Below are positions 27,872 to 37,517 of a DNA stretch of 64,000 nt, piece by piece (within the stretch, counting starts at the first letter, position 1; the number at the start of each line of letters is the position of its first letter). The stretch spans positions 1,674,001 to 1,738,000 of the forward strand of contig NZ_CP006568.1 in NCBI RefSeq assembly GCF_000517405.1, given 5' to 3'. This DNA comes from Candidatus Sodalis pierantonius str. SOPE. GTDB taxonomy: Bacteria; Pseudomonadota; Gammaproteobacteria; Enterobacterales; Enterobacteriaceae. A program made the translations under genes and the position numbers. The notes under the pieces are model-generated. The model worked only from the letters and a program-made list of their open reading frames with translations. It was not told where the DNA came from and ran no database searches.

Positions 27872-28420
27872 TTATACCGCCGTCGCGAACTGCAAATCGT
27901 CCTGGCGCGGCGCCGGTTGAAGCCGGTCATGCATAATTTTTATCGCGTCGCCAAGCGCCATGCGGCGGCCGGCCAGCGTCAGACAGGGTTGCGCCAGCAC
28001 GCACAGGCTGGCGTTGTCGCCGGCCTCGGCGATAAGCAATCGCGCCCGTTCGCCGCCGCCGTTCACGCAAACCAACACGCTGTCCCTCTCTTGGGGTTGC
28101 CAGGCGTCCGTCGGATGCTGCGTTTGAAAATGCCAACTCTTGGGCATTTGCGGCTTTAAAAAGCGCAACGCCACCAGCGCATTGAGCACCAGTTCAGCGC
28201 GCAGGGCATCGGTGAGCGGCAACGCCCGGCTTTTATCCTCAAATTGATAATAAAGCGCGGCGTCGTCAACGCAAAAACGCGTGCGCTCGAACGCATCAGG
28301 GGTCAGCATTTTCGCGCAAAAGCGCGAACGGAATACCAAGCCTTCCGACAGATCAAGCATCATACGGTCGTGTTCAGCATCGAAAAACCAATGCCAGTTA
28401 TCGCCAGGGGTGATCTTCAT
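27872..28420 (-). CDS. zapC: Cell division protein ZapC
   Basis: ZapC binds FtsZ and promotes lateral bundling of protofilaments at the division ring. ATG 28420 gives MKITPGDNWHWFFDAEHDRMMLDLSEGLVFRSRF, matching the E. coli start; an ATG six codons upstream is in frame but unsupported. The 182 residues include KMLTPDAF, FCVDDAALY, LVLNALVALRFLKPQMPKSWHF and GDAIKIMHDRLQP (E. coli 180). It is intact and convergent with ycbX. Retaining ZapC while losing SulA means the FtsZ ring keeps a stabiliser but has lost its SOS inhibitor. Confidence 0.95.
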   Translation of the reverse strand: MKITPGDNWHWFFDAEHDRMMLDLSEGLVFRSRFCAKMLTPDAFERTRFCVDDAALYYQFEDKSRALPLTDALRAELVLNALVALRFLKPQMPKSWHFQTQHPTDAWQPQERDSVLVCVNGGGERARLLIAEAGDNASLCVLAQPCLTLAGRRMALGDAIKIMHDRLQPAPRQDDLQFATAV

Positions 28421-28588
28421 CCATTTACCTTTTATCACGTCGCCAATTCAGGGCCTGGTCGCTATCCGGCAAGCGTCACCTGCAGAGCCGGAAATTTAAT
28501 TGATCTTAAATTAGCAGTAAACGAATAAAAGATAAACGAGGCTGGATAAGAAATATGCCTCCAGCCCCCATTATTTTGTCAAGATTGT

Positions 28589-29599
28589 CTAAATATCGCT
28601 GACAATATCCTTTATCAAGCGCGGACCATGGAAAATAAAGCCCGAATAGATCTGAATAAGCGAAGCGCCGGCCGCCATTTTTTCCCTGGCCGCGATAAGC
28701 GAATCGATACCACCGACCCCGATAATCGGTAATTTACCTTGTAACTCAGCGGACAATTGTCGGATAACTTCCGTACTGCGCAATTGCAGCGGCCGGCCGC
28801 TCAGACCACCGGTTTGGGCACTATGGTCCAGGCGCTGCACCAGCTTCCGGCCCGTAGTGGTATTGGTCGCGATGACGCCGTCGATATTATGGCGCACCAA
28901 ACTATCGGCAACCTGGATCAATTCCGCCTCGCTCATGTCGGGGGCTATTTTCACCGCCACCGGCACATATTTGTGATGGTAGGCTTGCAGCGCCGCCTGC
29001 TTATTTTTTATCGCCGACAACAGATCATCCAGCGCCGCGCCAAATTGCAGGGTGTGCAGCCCGGGCGTATTGGGGGATGAAATATTCACCGCGATATAAC
29101 AGGCGTAAGGATAGACCTTCTCCATGCAGATCAGATAATCATCCTTGCCCTGCTCCACCGGCGTATCTTTATTTTTCCCGATATTGATACCCAGCACACC
29201 GCCGAAATGGGATTTTTGGACGTTCTCCACCAGGTTGTCGACCCCGTGGTTATTAAAGCCCATACGGTTTATCAAGCCGCCGGCCTTCACCAGACGGAAC
29301 AAACGCGGTTTTTCATTGCCGGGCTGCGCGCGAGGCGTGACCGTGCCCACTTCAATAAAACCGAAGCCCATGGCGCCAAGCGCGTCGATGCAATCACCGT
29401 CTTTATCCAATCCTGCGGCCAGCCCAAGGGGGTTTTTGAAAGCGATACCCATACAGTTGACGGTTTTGGTTGGTACCGATTGGCGCACCAGCCATTCCAG
29501 CGGAGTGCCGGTAATGCGCTTAAGCTGCCGAAAAGTCAATTCATGGGCCCGTTCCGGGTCGAGCTGGAACAATACCTGCTTGATAAGCGGATATAACAT
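28589..29599 (-). CDS. pyrD: Dihydroorotate dehydrogenase (quinone)
   Basis: Class 2 dihydroorotate dehydrogenase, a membrane-associated flavoprotein feeding electrons to quinone in pyrimidine synthesis. 336 residues, the E. coli length. Visible features are the N-terminal membrane-binding helices (LIKQVLFQLDPERAHELTF), GLAAGLDKDGDCIDAL, GFIEVGTVTPRAQPGNEKPRLFRL, NRMGFNNHG, the catalytic Ser region NISSPNTPGLHTLQ, KIAPD, NTTTGR and the FMN phosphate site GVGGIDS. It has a conserved control leader upstream (29614-29640). In E. coli the ssu operon separates pyrD from pepN; here only 278 bases do. Confidence 0.97.
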   Translation of the reverse strand: MLYPLIKQVLFQLDPERAHELTFRQLKRITGTPLEWLVRQSVPTKTVNCMGIAFKNPLGLAAGLDKDGDCIDALGAMGFGFIEVGTVTPRAQPGNEKPRLFRLVKAGGLINRMGFNNHGVDNLVENVQKSHFGGVLGINIGKNKDTPVEQGKDDYLICMEKVYPYACYIAVNISSPNTPGLHTLQFGAALDDLLSAIKNKQAALQAYHHKYVPVAVKIAPDMSEAELIQVADSLVRHNIDGVIATNTTTGRKLVQRLDHSAQTGGLSGRPLQLRSTEVIRQLSAELQGKLPIIGVGGIDSLIAAREKMAAGASLIQIYSGFIFHGPRLIKDIVSDI

Positions 29600-29877
29600 G
29601 AGGTCTCCTGATTCCCGGTTGCAACCGGGGCGGTATTATCAATCATCGGCGCGGGAAAGGGAATCAATGATGGCCGCAAAAAAGGGCACCCCTGCGGATG
29701 CCCTGCGAACGACGGCGCGTTGGCGCGCGGCGATAGCCCGTTTTCGCCAGTCCTCTCCGCGGACCGCGCTGCGCCGAGGCGGGCTGCCATACTGCGCCCC
29801 CGCCGGCCAACCGTGATTATCTATCGCCGGCGGAAACCGTGCGGCGCCTGCCGTGGAGCGCCGATGACCGCCGCGGC
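29600..29877. other. pyrD-pepN intergenic; ssu operon absent
   Basis: Apart from the pyrD leader I see no gene. E. coli carries ssuEADCB (alkanesulfonate use) here; no trace was recognised. The 180 bases next to pepN are GC-rich with short inverted repeats. Confidence 0.6.
29614..29640 (-). promoter_or_regulatory. pyrD promoter -10 and leader hairpin (start-site switching type)
   Basis: On the minus strand GATAAT (29640-29635) is followed by ACCGCCCCGG and then AACCGGG, forming a perfect CCCGGTT-GC-AACCGGG palindrome (29629-29614) just ahead of AGGAG and the pyrD ATG. In E. coli and Salmonella pyrD, transcripts starting at C include a hairpin that hides the ribosome site, while those starting at G a few bases later do not, coupling expression to the CTP/GTP ratio. 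The same geometry is visible here. Confidence 0.7.
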
Positions 29878-32490
29878 TTAAGCGTCGGCCAGCGCCTTGG
29901 TTATTTTCTCAAACAGATCCCCGGAGAGATTCTCCAGCGCCTTGAGTTGCTCCAGCGCCGCGCGCATGAGGCGCTGACGCGGCGCATCATAGCGCTTGAG
30001 CCGAATCAATGGCTCAACCATCCGCGAAGCAACCTGGGGATTGCGGGTATTCAACTCGGTCAAGATCTCGACCAAAAAGGCGTAACCGCTACCGTCAGCC
30101 GCATGGAACGCCGCCGGATTATTGGCGGTGAACGCGCCGATAAGCGCCCGAACGCGATTGGGATTATTAAGGCTAAAGGCGCGATGGGTAAGCAGCGATT
30201 TGACATGATCCAGCGCGTCCTCCGCCGGACTGGTCGCTTGCAGGCTGAACCATTTGTCCATGACCAAACCGTCGTGGTGCCAGCGCAGGTCGAACTCCGC
30301 CAGCAGCGTGGCCTGGCAGGGTAACTGCGCCGCCGCCGCCGCCGCCATTGCCGCCAGCGTGTCGGTCATATTGTCGGCCTGATAGTATTGCTCGGTGGTA
30401 AGACGAACCGCACGATCGCGATCGCCGAACGCCAGATAGTGCAGACAGCAGTTGCGCAGCGCGCGCAGGCCGATATCACGGTGCTCCACCCGATACTCAC
30501 CGTTAGGGCTGGCACGATAAACCGCTAACAGTTCATCGCCAAGCTCGTTCGCCAGACAACTGGTCAGCGCGTCATGCACGCTGTGAATCGCCACCGGATC
30601 CACGCTATCAAACAAACCGGCCATTTCATTCTCGCTCGGCAGCGTCAGTATTTGCGCCGCCAGCGCCGGATCCAGCTCGGGGTCAAGCAGAATACCGCGG
30701 AACGCGTCAGCTACATGCAGCGTCAGCGGCTGCCCCTCCTGATAGCGGGCCACGTTCAAACGGATATAGATAGACAGCAGGCTTTGCGCCGCGTCCCAGC
30801 GGGAGAAATCGCTGGTGGCGAAACGCATCAGGGTAATCAATTGCTGATCGCTATAGGGATAATCCAGCTTCACCGGCGCGGAGAATTCACGCAGCAGCGA
30901 GGGGATGGGCAGCGACGGGACATGATCGAAAATAAACGTCTGGACGCTTTCGGTCACATTCAGCACCGAATTTACTGGCGCGCCGGCGTGCTGTAGCGGG
31001 ATGACCTGTCCGTGGTTATCGTACAGTTCGATATCCAGCGGAATATGCAGCGCCTGTTTTTCCTGCTGGTCCGGCGTCGGCGGCGTCATCTGCGTCACGT
31101 GCAGAGTGTATTGCTCCAGCTCGGCATTATAATCGTCGCGCACCGTCACCAGCGGCGTACCCGACTGGCTGTACCAGCGGCGGAACAGCGTCAAATCGAT
31201 ATCGCCGGCTTCCTCCATCGCTACGACGAAATCTTCGCAGGTGGCGGCGCTGCCGTCGTGGCGGGAAACGTAGCGGCGCATCCCGGCCTGGAACTTTTCC
31301 TCCCCCAGCAAGGTATGCAGCATACGGATCACTTCGGCGCCCTTTTCATACACCGTCAAGGTGTAAAAGTTATTCATTTCAATAACTTTATCGGGGCGAA
31401 TGGGGTGCGCCATCGGGCTGGCGTCTTCGGCGAACTGCGCGCTGCGCATCACGCGTACATTGTTAATTCGATTGACGGCGCGCGAGCCGATATCCGAACG
31501 GAACTCCTGATCGCGGAATACGGTCAGGCCCTCTTTCAGACTCAGTTGAAACCAGTCGCGGCAGGTAATGCGATTGCCGGTCCAGTTATGGAAATATTCA
31601 TGGCCGATGACCCGTTCGATATTGAGATAATCCACATCGGTGGCGGTTTGCGCCCGGGCCAGCACATATTTGGCGTTGAATACGTTGAGCCCTTTATTCT
31701 CCATGGCGCCCATATTGAAAAAATCGACCGCCACCACCATATAGATATCCAGGTCGTACTCAAGACCGAAGCGGGTTTCGTCCCAGCGCATGGCGCGCTT
31801 GAGTGACGCCATCGCCCAGTCGGCGCGATCCAGGTTGCCGCGATCAACAAACAGCTCCAGCGCGACCTCCCTGCCGGAGCGGGTGGTAAAGCTGTCGCGC
31901 AACACATCAAAATCCCCCGCCACCAGCGCAAAAAGGTAACACGGTTTTGGAAAAGGATCTTTCCAGATGACCCAATGCCGGCCATCGCCGTTATCCCCGT
32001 AATCAATACGGTTGCCGTTGGAGAGCAGGAACGGATAGCGTTGCTTATCCGCCAAAATGCGCGTGGTGAACCGGGCCAGAACATCCGGACGGTCCAGATA
32101 AAAGGTAATATGGCGGAAACCTTCCGCCTCGCATTGGGTACAGAGCGCGTCGCCGGAAAGGTAGAGCCCTTCCAGGGCGGTATTATTGGTGGGATGGATC
32201 AGCGTTTTGATGGTCAAGGTAAAGGTGGTGGGCAACTGCTCAATGACCACTCCCGGGGCGTCCAGGCGATAATGCATCCATTCCTGGTCGTCCACCCGCA
32301 AACTCAGTAGGCGTAAATCTTCGCCGTTGAGCAGCAAGGGCGCGCCGGCCTGGCCCTGACGCACAACGGTGCTGGTTGCCGTAACGGTGGTATTTTCGGC
32401 CTCGAGATCAAAATCCAGGTGAATATCGGTAATCGTATAATCCGGCGCACGATAATCATGGCGGTACTTGACTTGCGGCTGTTGCGTCAT
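29878..32490 (-). CDS. pepN: Aminopeptidase N
   Basis: M1-family zinc aminopeptidase that trims peptides from cytosolic protein turnover. 870 residues as in E. coli. The substrate-binding GAMEN motif and the zinc motif HEYFHNW with the distal Glu (LKEGLTVFRDQEF) are present; the N-terminal beta domain (YTITDIHLDFDLE) and the long helical C-terminal domain (NPNRVRALIGAFTANNP) are complete. No lesion is visible in 2.6 kb, which stands out beside the broken pncB. Confidence 0.97.
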   Translation of the reverse strand: MTQQPQVKYRHDYRAPDYTITDIHLDFDLEAENTTVTATSTVVRQGQAGAPLLLNGEDLRLLSLRVDDQEWMHYRLDAPGVVIEQLPTTFTLTIKTLIHPTNNTALEGLYLSGDALCTQCEAEGFRHITFYLDRPDVLARFTTRILADKQRYPFLLSNGNRIDYGDNGDGRHWVIWKDPFPKPCYLFALVAGDFDVLRDSFTTRSGREVALELFVDRGNLDRADWAMASLKRAMRWDETRFGLEYDLDIYMVVAVDFFNMGAMENKGLNVFNAKYVLARAQTATDVDYLNIERVIGHEYFHNWTGNRITCRDWFQLSLKEGLTVFRDQEFRSDIGSRAVNRINNVRVMRSAQFAEDASPMAHPIRPDKVIEMNNFYTLTVYEKGAEVIRMLHTLLGEEKFQAGMRRYVSRHDGSAATCEDFVVAMEEAGDIDLTLFRRWYSQSGTPLVTVRDDYNAELEQYTLHVTQMTPPTPDQQEKQALHIPLDIELYDNHGQVIPLQHAGAPVNSVLNVTESVQTFIFDHVPSLPIPSLLREFSAPVKLDYPYSDQQLITLMRFATSDFSRWDAAQSLLSIYIRLNVARYQEGQPLTLHVADAFRGILLDPELDPALAAQILTLPSENEMAGLFDSVDPVAIHSVHDALTSCLANELGDELLAVYRASPNGEYRVEHRDIGLRALRNCCLHYLAFGDRDRAVRLTTEQYYQADNMTDTLAAMAAAAAAQLPCQATLLAEFDLRWHHDGLVMDKWFSLQATSPAEDALDHVKSLLTHRAFSLNNPNRVRALIGAFTANNPAAFHAADGSGYAFLVEILTELNTRNPQVASRMVEPLIRLKRYDAPRQRLMRAALEQLKALENLSGDLFEKITKALADA

Positions 32491-32794
32491 AGTTAACCTT
32501 TAGGCATCAATGTCGATTTCTGCCGTTAAGTCTATTCCTGTTAGCGGCAGGTTGCCATTGTAAAGCCCGGCAAGCGCGCTAAAATGCAGCGTTCGCGCAA
32601 AAAACAGCGCGGGCGGGCGGTAAAACCCGCCAAATGACCGGGCGACTAACCCGCGGGACGGCACGTTTGGTCCCGACGTTATCACGCCAACTGTGCTCTG
32701 ATGTGACTACACTTATAGGATAACGCGGCTTTTCATGGCCGTTACCCCTTATCCGACTGAGATGAGATGTCGTAAAAGGATGCTTGAACGCACC

Positions 32795-33867
32795 ATGAAT
32801 GTTGCTACCGATCCGATTTTAACATCGATACTCGACACTGATGCCTATAAATTCCATATGCAGCAGGCCGTTTTTCATCGCTATTACGATGTGACGGTGA
32901 GCGCGGAGTTCCGCTGCCGCGGGGACGATCTGCTGGGGGAATACACCGCCGACATCAGTGCCCAGATTGAGATGATGCGTAGTCTGAAATTGGGCCAGGA
33001 GGAGTTTGCCTACCTGCGCGAATTGCCGTTTTTTCAAAGCGACTATCTCAACTGGCTGCGCCAGTTCCGCTTTGACCCGAGCCAGGTGCGCGTACGCAAT
33101 CACCACGGCAAACTCGATATTCGCATCACCGGCCCCTGGCGCGACGTCATTTTATGGGAAGTGCCGCTGCTGGCGGTAATAAGCGAGGTGGTGCACCGCC
33201 GCTCGCCGCACCCGCCGACGCGGTGGCGCAATTGCAGCAGAAGCTGCGTTATTTTCGCCAGATCAGCGCGGATGTCGACCTGTCCCGCTTCAAGCTAATG
33301 GATTTCGGCACCCAGGCACATGAATGGTTTCAGGCGCATCAGCAGATAAGCCCCGATCTGGCCAACAGCCAGCGCGCCGCGCTCCAGGCCTGGCTGGACG
33401 AATACCCCGACCAGTTGGGGATCGCGCTCACCGACTGTATCACCATGGATGCTTTTTTACGCGACTTCGGGCCGGCGTTTGCCCATGCCTATCAGGGTCT
33501 GCGGCACGACTCCGGCGACCCGGTAGAATGGGGCGAGAAGGCCATTGCGCATTATGAACGGCTGGGTATCGATCCGCTCGGCAAAACGCTGATGTTTTCC
33601 GACAGCCTCGCTTTTGACAAGGCGCTGATGCTGTACCGCCATTTCTGGCAGCGCATCAATCTCGTTTTTGGCATCGGCACCCGGCTGAGCTGCGATATCC
33701 CCGCCGTAAAGCCGCTGAATATCGTCATCAAACTGGTGGAGTGCAACGGTAAACCGGTGGCGAAGCTGTCGGACAGCCCCGGGAAAACGATCTGTCACGA
33801 TAAAGCCTTTGTTCGCGCCCTACGTAAAGCGTTCGACGTGCCGCTGGTGGTTAAAAAGGCCAGTTGA
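32795..33867 (+). pseudogene. pncB: Nicotinate phosphoribosyltransferase with frameshift and 41-codon deletion
   Basis: PncB makes nicotinate mononucleotide from nicotinate and PRPP in NAD salvage. ATG 32795 starts MNVATDPILTSILDTDAYKFHMQQAVFHRYYDV, clearly the family N-terminus, and runs to SEVVHR. A frameshift near 33195-33205 moves the rest (ADAVAQLQQKLRYFRQISADVDLSRFKLMDFGT…) to another frame. LMDFGT is joined directly to QAHEWFQAHQQISPDLANS, whereas E. coli has about 41 residues between FGT and MGTQAHEWF, so that block is deleted in frame. The C-terminus (KLSDSPGKTICHDKAFVRALRKAFDVP) is preserved. NAD synthesis would then rely on other routes. Confidence 0.93.
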
Positions 33868-33962
33868 ACCGCCGGTCAAGCCGCGGCGGGTATGGGGTCG
33901 CCCCCCGTTTTGCACGGGGGGAAAAAGGCCGGTTGAGTCTTTCGCCAAGCCGCGGCAGGCAT
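33853..33962 (+). repeat. Imperfect direct repeat of the pncB 3' end
   Basis: AAAAAGGCCAGTTGA…CAAGCCGCGGCGGG (33853-33892), which includes the pncB stop codon, recurs as AAAAAGGCCGGTTGA…CAAGCCGCGGCAGG (33922-33962). A CCCCCCG…CGGGGGG hairpin (33901-33920) lies between. It is probably an old local duplication in the 310-base pncB-asnS spacer, which otherwise holds no gene. Confidence 0.75.
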
Positions 33963-34177
33963 TTTCCGTTCACCCCTGATTGATGTGAAAGCGTCGGCAG
34001 AGACGGCGCGGTGGCGCGTTTTAACACCGTTTCCCCCCCTCATTGCCCGCCCTAAACACCATCGCCGCCAGAAATATGCGATTTCCCCTTGTGGTCTTGC
34101 CGCCGCCAAGTAACATATTATGGTCCGTTAGCGGACTCAAGGCCTTTTCCTATTTTAACTGAGTAAGAGAGTATTTT

Positions 34178-35578
34178 ATGAGCGTAGTGCCTGTAGTCGA
34201 TGTACTGCAAGGGCGCATGCCGGCTGACAGTGAAGTCACTGTACAGGGTTGGGTGCGTACCCGCCGAGATTCCAAAGCCGGAATCTCCTTTCTTGCCGTC
34301 TATGACGGTTCCTGCTTCGATCCTTTACAGGTCGTCATTAATAATACTCTGCCCAATTATCAGAACGACATTCTACGCCTAACCACCGGCTGCTCGGTAT
34401 CGGTTACCGGCCGGGTAGTGAAATCTTTAGGGGGCGGTCAGCGTTACGAAATACAGGCTCAGGCCGTTGAGGTGCTCGGCTGGGTCGACGATCCGGATAC
34501 TTACCCCATGGCCGCCAAGCGCCATAGCGTGGAGTATCTGCGCGAAGTGGCCCATCTTCGCCCGCGTACCAACCTGATTGGCGCGGTGGCGCGAGTCCGC
34601 CATACCCTGGCGCAAGCCATTCACCGTTTTATGGACGAGCAGGGTTTTTTCTGGGTGTCGACGCCGTTAATTACCGCCTCCGATACCGAAGGCGCCGGCG
34701 AAATGTTCCGCGTTTCCACTCTCGATCTGGAAAATCTGCCGCGTACGGCCGATGGCAAAGTCAATTACGGTGAAGATTTCTTTGGCAAAGAGGCCTTTTT
34801 AACCGTTTCCGGCCAGTTGAACGGTGAAAGTTACGCCTGCGCCCTGTCAAAAATCTACACATTCGGTCCAACGTTCCGGGCGGAAAATTCCAATACCAGC
34901 CGCCATCTCGCCGAATTCTGGATGGTTGAGCCGGAAGTGGCCTTCGCCACCCTGGAGGATGCCGCCGGCTTAGCGGAAGCGATGCTTAAATATGTCTTTC
35001 AGGCGGTATTGACCGAGCGCGCCGATGATATACAATTCTTCGCCGAACGGGTCGACAAGGAAGCGATAAACCGTCTGAAACACTTTATTAGTACAGATTT
35101 CGCGCAAGTGGACTACACCGAGGCGGTCACTATTTTGCAAAACTGTGGCCAGGCATTTGAAAATCCGGTTTCCTGGGGCATTGACTTATCTTCGGAACAT
35201 GAACGCTATTTGGCGGAAAAACATTTCAAAGCGCCGGTGGTGGTGAAGAATTATCCCAAGGATATCAAGGCGTTTTACATGCGCATGAATGACGATGGCA
35301 AAACCGTTGCCGCTATGGATGTGCTGGCCCCGGGCATCGGCGAAATCATTGGCGGATCCCAGCGCGAAGAGCGTTTGGACAGACTGGATGCGCGTTTGGA
35401 AGAAATAGGCCTCAACAAAGAAGATTACTGGTGGTATCGTGATTTGCGCCGCTATGGAACCGTTCCGCATGCAGGTTTTGGATTAGGTTTCGAGAGATTA
35501 ATAGTTTATGTCACAGGAATGCAAAATATTCGTGATGTAATACCCTTCCCGCGAAGTCCACGCAATGCCGATTTTTAA
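34178..35578 (+). CDS. asnS: Asparaginyl-tRNA synthetase
   Basis: Class IIb aminoacyl-tRNA synthetase charging tRNA-Asn. 466 residues, the E. coli length. It has an N-terminal OB-fold anticodon-binding domain (VTVQGWVRTRRDSKAGISFLAVYDGS), motif 2 (FGPTFRAENSNTSRHLAEFWMVEPE) and motif 3 (GFGLGFERLIVYVTGMQNIRDVIPFPRSP). ATG 34178 follows GAGTAAGAGAG. An essential gene, fully intact. It is flanked by a prophage remnant on its 3' side. Confidence 0.98.
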   Translation: MSVVPVVDVLQGRMPADSEVTVQGWVRTRRDSKAGISFLAVYDGSCFDPLQVVINNTLPNYQNDILRLTTGCSVSVTGRVVKSLGGGQRYEIQAQAVEVLGWVDDPDTYPMAAKRHSVEYLREVAHLRPRTNLIGAVARVRHTLAQAIHRFMDEQGFFWVSTPLITASDTEGAGEMFRVSTLDLENLPRTADGKVNYGEDFFGKEAFLTVSGQLNGESYACALSKIYTFGPTFRAENSNTSRHLAEFWMVEPEVAFATLEDAAGLAEAMLKYVFQAVLTERADDIQFFAERVDKEAINRLKHFISTDFAQVDYTEAVTILQNCGQAFENPVSWGIDLSSEHERYLAEKHFKAPVVVKNYPKDIKAFYMRMNDDGKTVAAMDVLAPGIGEIIGGSQREERLDRLDARLEEIGLNKEDYWWYRDLRRYGTVPHAGFGLGFERLIVYVTGMQNIRDVIPFPRSPRNADF

Positions 35579-35667
35579 ATTTCGGCATTTAATATAAGAA
35601 AAACATATATATACGTCACCAAGGCCAGCGCCGCGTGGCTTTTCTATACTTTGTATTGCAAGGGATT

Positions 35668-35716
35668 AAGCCTACTTTCAATGACTTCATCCCTTTTTGG
35701 GGACTCTATGCTAGCC
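35668..35716. other. Prophage-end-like sequence beside second integrase
   Basis: ATTAAGCCTACTTTCAATGAC and the next 45 bases up to the integrase stop resemble the sequence beside the integrase fragment at 13366-13415. Similarity ends toward asnS. It is a possible att core, not proven. Confidence 0.4.
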
Positions 35717-36718
35717 CTAAAAACCCTTATGTGTGGATGGAATGTGGATGCTTCTGTCCAGTGGGTTGAAGGTTATCGCGTCCTGTAAGTAATCAGGAGC
35801 AAGATGCGCATAGGTCATCGTCTGCTGGATTGAAGCGTGTCCCATAATTTTTTGTAGTGTTAGTATGTTCCCTCCGTTCATGATGAAGTGTGCAGCAAAA
35901 GTATGGCGCAACACATGTACGGACTGGCCTTTAGGCAGATCAGGTTTAACATTACGCAAAATTTTTCGATATTTTCCATAATCTATATCAAAGAGTTTTC
36001 CTGATTTTTTCCTCTTTATTGCTTTCACTGTCTCATCAGAGATGGGAACCGTGCGAATCTTGCCATTTTTGGTTTCAGTGAAAGTAACTCGATTATGCAG
36101 TACATGCTCTGCCTTAAGGCTGGCTGCTTCTCCCCATCTTGCCCCAGTAGCTAGGCATAGAATGGTTATTCTACGGGCGTCTCCATCTGTTGCATCCAGC
36201 AATTGGGTAATTTCCTAGCTGGTTAGATAGGTCATCTCGGGCGCTTTTTCCTTTAAGACCGATAACGCTCTGATTGGGTTATCCCCATGGTATTCCCCAG
36301 CATTAATTAGCACGCGAAACATACTGCTAAGTACTGCCTCATCCCGATTAACGGTTGATGCTTTTGCGCCATCATGTAGCCGCTTAGAGCGCCATTCTTG
36401 CATGAAGCGCTGATTTAAGCGTCCAGCACTTAGATCTCCGATAGCCTTGATGATTCTACATAGTGCAACTTTTCGTTTTTCTCCGTATTTCAGGTTTCGG
36501 CCTTCAAGTTGCCACCATATTTCCATTAGGGCAGATAATTTCCGTTGATCTGCGGGTTTTTCCAGCCAATCTTTGTTGTGCAAATTGCCTAGTACGTAGC
36601 GCTCATAGGCCACTGCATCAGCTTTTTTCTTAAATATTTTTTGGATCCTGCGGCCATCCCGACCACGGGGTCTCACATCAACTTTGTATCGTCCACCATC
36701 GAGCGTTTTAATCGTCAT
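35717..36718 (-). pseudogene. P2-like phage integrase with one TAG
   Basis: Full-length tyrosine recombinase of the P2/186 type, about 333 codons from ATG 36718 (MTIKTLDGGRYKVDVRPRGRDGRR). The N-terminal arm-binding and core-binding parts are in the first 167 codons. One TAG interrupts EMTYLTS-x-EITQLLD; the paralogous fragment at 13416-13981 has SEEIARLLE there, so Glu became TAG. The catalytic half carries GARWGEA, HVLRHTFAAHF and GHASIQQTMTYAH. A single-base reversion would restore it. It heads a P2-like int-C-cox order (int and repressor leftward, cox rightward). Confidence 0.93.
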
Positions 36719-36784
36719 GATTACGCCCTCCGGTCATAAGCTCTGAGTGTTTGCCTGTTTGGCAAACATAAGCCTCATAAACCC

Positions 36785-37087
36785 CTAGCCAGCCTTTTGT
36801 TCCAATGATGTAGATTCCGCATTGTTTTGCCCAAAGTGTGCGAGAGCCGGAGCTATCTGCCCGGATTCTGGCGCAATTTTACCTGTGGTGAACCATAATG
36901 CATATTTTTCAAAAATTGGTGTTGACAATATTTTCATTAAAACATCTCCTTTAGGAATTGCCTCTCCTGTCTCATATCTCCATAGCGCATTATGAGGTAT
37001 GCCTATTATTTCAGCGGCCTTCCTTCTACTTGAGATGCGTTCGCTTTCACGCATCACCTTTAATTTCTCTGCTATATCCAAATTCAT
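36785..37087 (-). CDS. Phage C-type repressor (HTH)
   Basis: 100-residue protein with an N-terminal XRE-like helix-turn-helix (MNLDIAEKLKVMRESERISSRRKAAEIIGIPHNALWRYETG). P2 repressor C is 99 residues and sits between int and cox exactly as here, transcribed with int. C maintains lysogeny by blocking the early promoter and is opposed by Cox. The tail (APALAHFGQNNAESTS) is polar. No lesion is visible. With no lytic genes nearby its present role, if any, is unknown. Confidence 0.75.
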   Translation of the reverse strand: MNLDIAEKLKVMRESERISSRRKAAEIIGIPHNALWRYETGEAIPKGDVLMKILSTPIFEKYALWFTTGKIAPESGQIAPALAHFGQNNAESTSLEQKAG

Positions 37088-37178
37088 ATTGCTTTATCCA
37101 AGTCAATATTCCAGAATGGTGTCATGTAATGCTTTGGGGGTGATTTTTCTTCAATACCCCAGCTTGGGAGATTACCAC

Positions 37179-37517
37179 ATGACAGACGACGAATTGAGGG
37201 CCTTGTTTAAGATCCCTGATGCCATTACCACTGATGAGTTTGTCCGCAGGACAGGGAAGTCGGAGCAAAGCGTACGCAAATGGATAGAACGCCGCTTTTT
37301 GCCTCTTGCGACGGAAAAAGAGGTTTTTGGAGAAAAAGGCAGCTCTCGCCGGTTACTTATACTTTGGAATGAATGGCTTGAGATGATCTCTGACGTTACA
37401 AGCCAACTTCCTCCTGTGCGCTGCGACTGGAAGCGTGCATGGCATAAGCGCGCCAAAAAGCTCCGTGAAGATTTGGGTGTGCCGTATCGCCTTGGGGGAG
37501 AGGATAAGGCTGCATGA
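37179..37517 (+). CDS. Cox-like phage regulatory/excision protein
   Basis: 112 residues starting at ATG 37179 after GGGAG. The central TTDEFVRRTGKSEQSVRKWIERRFLPL is a winged-helix/MerR-like DNA-binding motif as in P2-type Cox proteins, which repress the repressor promoter and direct excision. It is divergent from the C-like repressor with a 91-base operator region between. Its stop overlaps the next start (ATGA). The identification rests on motif and position rather than close similarity. Confidence 0.7.
   Translation: MTDDELRALFKIPDAITTDEFVRRTGKSEQSVRKWIERRFLPLATEKEVFGEKGSSRRLLILWNEWLEMISDVTSQLPPVRCDWKRAWHKRAKKLREDLGVPYRLGGEDKAA

Noticed and set aside
33901..33920. CCCCCCG…CGGGGGG hairpin after pncB as a terminator
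   Set aside because: It is followed by A residues on the plus strand and has no T-run on the minus side, so it does not fit an intrinsic terminator.
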